Notes under the pieces: generated by a model
Told to the model about the DNA's origin: nothing
Seen by the model: the letters and a program-made list of their open reading frames with translations, nothing else
Databases searched by the model: none
Position numbers and translations under genes: made by a program
Shown here: positions 61,369-64,000 of the stretch, piece after piece
Numbering within the stretch: position 1 is the first letter of the stretch
Layout of the letters: the number at the start of each line of letters is the position of its first letter
Assembly (NCBI GenBank): GCA_947489195.1
Contig: CANLCT010000011.1
Coordinates: 1-64,000, forward strand
Direction of reading: 5' to 3'
Length of the DNA: 64,000 nucleotides
Origin: an uncultured Aquimarina sp.
GTDB lineage: Bacteria > Bacteroidota > Bacteroidia > Flavobacteriales > Flavobacteriaceae

Positions 61369-61737
61369 CTATTCAACAATAATTGTATATTGTGGAGTAG
61401 GGTTTAAAGGGCAAAAGTAAGTATACTTTCCTTTTTTCAACTCAACTTCTTTTGAAGATTGAGTTTCACCTTCTTTAACAGTTTTTTGTACGTAAGCATT
61501 TTTAATATGGTTTTCTGCATTTGAAGCATCTTTTCCAGCTTCAATTAAAACAAAACCTACTTCGTGATCAACACCTTTATTTACTATATCAAATACATAA
61601 GTACCTTCAGATAATTTTAATTCCTTTACAGTAAAGTCACCTTTTGTTTGCTCTAATGTTACTGTTTTAACGTCTTGTGCAAATGCTGCTAATGTGAATG
61701 CAAAAAATAATGTTACTAAACTTACTAATTTTTTCAT
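61369..61737 (-). CDS. Secreted cupredoxin-like protein
   Basis: The 122-residue protein has a signal peptide (1-20, ending AFAQ). The single beta-sandwich carries a plastocyanin-like core: VNKGVDHEVGFVLIEAG with the His ligand, and GKYTYFCPLNPTPQY with the Cys. It probably binds copper and moves electrons in the periplasm or extracellularly. It stands alone between the AraC gene and a terminator. Confidence 0.82.
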   Translation of the reverse strand: MKKLVSLVTLFFAFTLAAFAQDVKTVTLEQTKGDFTVKELKLSEGTYVFDIVNKGVDHEVGFVLIEAGKDASNAENHIKNAYVQKTVKEGETQSSKEVELKKGKYTYFCPLNPTPQYTIIVE

Positions 61738-61829
61738 GTTTTAAATTTTAAATGATTTTAGATTAATTTTACATTACAAAAGTCGATAGTTTGTGAGTAT
61801 ACTAACAGCATGTTTTTCCTGCAAACATG

Positions 61830-62672
61830 TCAATTTTTCCCGATTGTTTCTTTTTTATAGTCTCTAGGCGAAATACCAACATATTTTTTAAACATTTTAC
61901 TGAGTTGTGCAGCATCATTATAGCCTAAATGAAAAGCTATTTCTTTAAAAGATTGATCAGAATAATTTATTAAGCGTTTAGTTTCTAAAATAATACGTTG
62001 TTGAATAATTTGTAAAGGGCTTGTGTTTAGTTGGTTGAAGTTGTTGGATAAGGTTTTGGGCGATTTAAAAAGTTTATCAGCATAAAAAGAAACTTGATGT
62101 TCTGTTTTGAAGTACTCTTCTACAAGGATATTAAATTGTCGTAATAAGTCTTGTTTGGGTACACTTTCGTTTGAATTTGTTTGTTGAGATTTTAATAAAC
62201 GAGTTGAACGAATAATAAAGTTTTTAATTAGTATGCGAAGCATTTCAGCTTGAATGGAATCAGAAATACTAATTTCTTCTATTATATCATTGTGTAATGA
62301 ATCAAATTTAGAATTTTCTTTTGAGCTAAGACTTATAATAGGATTTACAGTATTCGAAAAAAAGAGTACCCCCATACAATTTACTTCTTTGTCGTGGTCT
62401 TTAATACAGTAAAATTCGCGATTAAATTGATATATAATTATATCATCAATAATTTGATGACATAAAAGATGTTGATTGGGAGTAAGCGAAATAATTTTAT
62501 TTGGACCTAGCAGCACAGTAACACCGTCGATAATTAGCTTAACAAGATTTTCTTTAGTTCTAATAAAAGTATAAGTATCTAGCCTTTTTTCATAGGTGTA
62601 TTGTTCTAGCAATTGATTATCACCTATGAAAAGTTGTGCTTTAGTATGAGGTTCTACAAATTTATAGATCAT
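61830..62672 (-). CDS. AraC-family transcriptional regulator
   Basis: The 280-residue regulator has an N-terminal cupin-like sensor (about 1-165). The C-terminal double helix-turn-helix (about 185-278) has FYADKLFKSPKTLSNNFNQL and FKEIAFHLGYNDAAQLSKMFKKYVGISPRDYKKE (split by helix). It may control the sulfatase/GH2 operon or the lectin gene next to it; the target is not shown by sequence. It is divergent from the ricin-type lectin gene. Confidence 0.9.
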   Translation of the reverse strand: MIYKFVEPHTKAQLFIGDNQLLEQYTYEKRLDTYTFIRTKENLVKLIIDGVTVLLGPNKIISLTPNQHLLCHQIIDDIIIYQFNREFYCIKDHDKEVNCMGVLFFSNTVNPIISLSSKENSKFDSLHNDIIEEISISDSIQAEMLRILIKNFIIRSTRLLKSQQTNSNESVPKQDLLRQFNILVEEYFKTEHQVSFYADKLFKSPKTLSNNFNQLNTSPLQIIQQRIILETKRLINYSDQSFKEIAFHLGYNDAAQLSKMFKKYVGISPRDYKKETIGKN

Positions 62673-62866
62673 AAAATGAAATTATATAGGTTTGTTTTTT
62701 TGTGTTAATTAACTGAAAATTAACTTACTGTAAGTGTAATCTTACTGATTTTGAAATAGTTTTATGTTATTGATTTTGTAAATTTAATAGCATTTTGATA
62801 TAGTACATTGTTAAATATCAATTTAAACACAATTTTATTAACTCATTTTTATTTAAAATCATTATT

Positions 62867-63718
62867 ATGAAAAAAAAGATCAATTTTAAACAGCTAATAT
62901 TTTTTGCTGTTTTTTTTAGTTTTAGCTCATTTATTAAAGCTCAATTTAATGAAAATCAACAGTACAATATAGTGAATAATGCCAACGGCGAATTTGCTTC
63001 ATTAGAATTTACATCCAGAGAAAGTTCTTTTGGTTGTTGTTCAATAACTACAGTTTTTACACCAAGCATAAGTAACGGAGATTTATTTGAAGTGGAAACG
63101 GCAGTTAGAAACCGTTTTAGTAGGCCAACTATAGAAAATTTTCAAAAATGGAAGTTTGTTACAATAAGTAATGGGGTGGTACAAGTAATTAATGTGAGAA
63201 ATGGGAGGGCTATTGATGTTGCTAATTCGAATGCAACACCAACACAGCAAAATCCTAATGCATCAGATAGAGGGCAGCAATGGCGTGTTCAAAATTCAGG
63301 TAATTTGTTAAGATTTGTAAGTGTATTATCGGGAAAAGCTTTGTCATTTGACAGAAATGGAACTTTAGTACAGCGTATAGTAAGAAATGGAAATAGAAGA
63401 CAATTATGGAGTTTAAGAGCCGCTGAGTTTTCTGAAGTTGGTGACCCAAACGAAATTATCCAGAGTATAATTATTGCTCCTAATCCTGCTTCTACAACAA
63501 CTACTTTATTTATTAATAGTAATGTCGATGATCCAAACGCAACGTACCAAATAAATGAAAGAGGTTTTATAAGATTAGGAAGAATACCTATTAATATTAA
63601 AAGAGGTGAAAATGTAATAGAGGTTGATGTAACTGGTGTAAACCCAGGATTTCATAGAATTGATGTGTTTTTTGGAGGGAAACGACAATTTGCAAAAAAT
63701 ATAGATATTAACAGGTAA
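62867..63718 (+). CDS. T9SS-secreted ricin-type beta-trefoil lectin
   Basis: The 283-residue protein has a signal peptide (about 1-25, ending IKAQ). A ricin-type beta-trefoil (about 30-185) carries three QxW motifs (QKW, QQW, QLW). A C-terminal region is typical of type A T9SS sorting domains (about 198-283, IIIAPNPASTTTTLF and the closing FAKNIDINR). It has no catalytic domain. It may bind algal or cell-surface glycans at the cell envelope or outside. Confidence 0.85.
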   Translation: MKKKINFKQLIFFAVFFSFSSFIKAQFNENQQYNIVNNANGEFASLEFTSRESSFGCCSITTVFTPSISNGDLFEVETAVRNRFSRPTIENFQKWKFVTISNGVVQVINVRNGRAIDVANSNATPTQQNPNASDRGQQWRVQNSGNLLRFVSVLSGKALSFDRNGTLVQRIVRNGNRRQLWSLRAAEFSEVGDPNEIIQSIIIAPNPASTTTTLFINSNVDDPNATYQINERGFIRLGRIPINIKRGENVIEVDVTGVNPGFHRIDVFFGGKRQFAKNIDINR

Positions 63719-63762
63719 TAATTTTTTGTAAAAAAGTAAAAGAACTGGTTTAAAGTTTTTTT

Positions 63763-63806
63763 AAGAGATAGTATAAAACTAAGTTTTAAACTATCTCTTT
63801 TTTTAT
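63763..63806. terminator. Terminator between lectin gene and the last gene
   Basis: AAGAGATAGT (63763-63772) pairs with ACTATCTCTT (63790-63799), with further inner pairing (TAAAAC / GTTTTA), and is followed by Ts on the + side. It is between two converging genes and may serve both. Confidence 0.85.
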
Positions 63807-63825
63807 ATAAATTAAATGGTAGTAT

Positions 63826-64000
63826 TTAACGTTCTAAAATTTTGATCATTTTAAACGATTTTAATAAATGAAAAAGGCCAGGTAAAATAATAGATCCACC
63901 AATAAGTAGTGAAATGCCTAAAACATTGATTGCACTAGCAGGAGCTACTTCATTAAAAATACTGATACTTCCTGTACTAGTAAATAACATATTAGGAAAA
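63826..64000 (-). CDS. C-terminal part of a CydB-like membrane protein (cut by window edge)
   Basis: The last 175 bases hold the 3' end of a minus-strand gene: 57 codons ending with stop 63828-63826. Visible are FPNMLFTSTG and SISIFNEVAPASAINVLG, then a membrane helix ISLLIGGSIILPGLFHLL and the end KSFKMIKILER. The PNML-S/T-TGxSI pattern with a final TM helix resembles the C-terminus of cytochrome bd oxidase subunit II (CydB), but the fragment is short. The assignment is tentative. Confidence 0.5.
   Translation of the reverse strand, partial: FPNMLFTSTGSISIFNEVAPASAINVLGISLLIGGSIILPGLFHLLKSFKMIKILER

Overview
The window looks like a chromosomal segment of a marine-type Flavobacteriaceae (Bacteroidota). 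It is strongly AT-rich. Outer-membrane proteins carry lipoprotein signals with acidic residues after the Cys, and secreted proteins end in type IX secretion (T9SS) sorting domains. SD-like ribosome binding sites are rare, several promoters match the Bacteroidota -7 element TAnnTTTG, and there is a bacillithiol gene (bshB1). No phage, IS element, CRISPR array or rRNA operon is visible. Most genes are ordinary core genes mixed with two polysaccharide-related islands.

Layout. 1-9.5 kb: YggS-type PLP protein and Gfo/Idh/MocA oxidoreductase (the window opens in a heptamer repeat that forms the 3' end of yggS), pcm, a WYL regulator with a GyrI-like and a DUF1801 protein, an acyl-CoA carboxylase beta subunit, a lipoprotein nuclease, prfB with its programmed +1 frameshift, and a YegP-like protein. 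9.8-14 kb: an OmpA-family protein with PATYKT-type repeats, an ECF sigma / membrane protein pair, and a lipoprotein with 18 copies of an acidic decapeptide. 14-19.7 kb: ECF sigma / FecR / STN-type TonB receptor followed by a T9SS-secreted GH16 agarase/porphyranase-like enzyme. 19.9-27 kb: tRNA-His, bshB1, a TPR hybrid histidine kinase, a peroxiredoxin-thioredoxin-DUF6952 triad, DUF493, DUF4290 and murA. 27.5-35.6 kb: Zn-type dehydrogenase, KduD-like SDR, two tandem AldA-like aldehyde dehydrogenases and a second, paralogous STN-type TonB receptor. 35.7-50.5 kb: acs, GNAT, glycosyltransferases, membrane hydrolase, FemAB-like protein, rhodanese, YbbR protein, coaE, a two-component system, MiaE-type hydroxylase, and dnaX with a ten-A slippage site. 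50.6-55.7 kb: cobT and cobU divergent from a cobalamin riboswitch, a BtuB-like receptor and a BtuG-like beta-propeller lipoprotein. 55.9-64 kb: a CLC-family (possibly fluoride-type) transporter, a GH2 / S1 sulfatase pair, a cupredoxin-like protein, an AraC regulator, a T9SS ricin-type lectin and the C-terminus of a CydB-like protein cut by the window edge.

How parts fit together. The sigma/FecR/TonB receptor cassette, the GH16 enzyme, the dehydrogenase cluster and the second receptor read as a SusD-less locus for sensing, cutting, importing and oxidising an algal (galactan-like) saccharide. The GH2/sulfatase pair would serve the same kind of substrate. The B12 block is a salvage/uptake unit in which only the receptor side carries the riboswitch.

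The strongest non-routine signals are: the dnaX A10 slip site, with an open -1 frame of about 212 codons that would give a tau form; the 119-bp identical tract between the tandem aldehyde dehydrogenases; the acidic 30-bp-repeat lipoprotein; the MurA active-site Cys-to-Asp change; the CLC-F-like motifs; and the orphan second TonB receptor. Function assignments come from motif recognition by eye; no database search was run.
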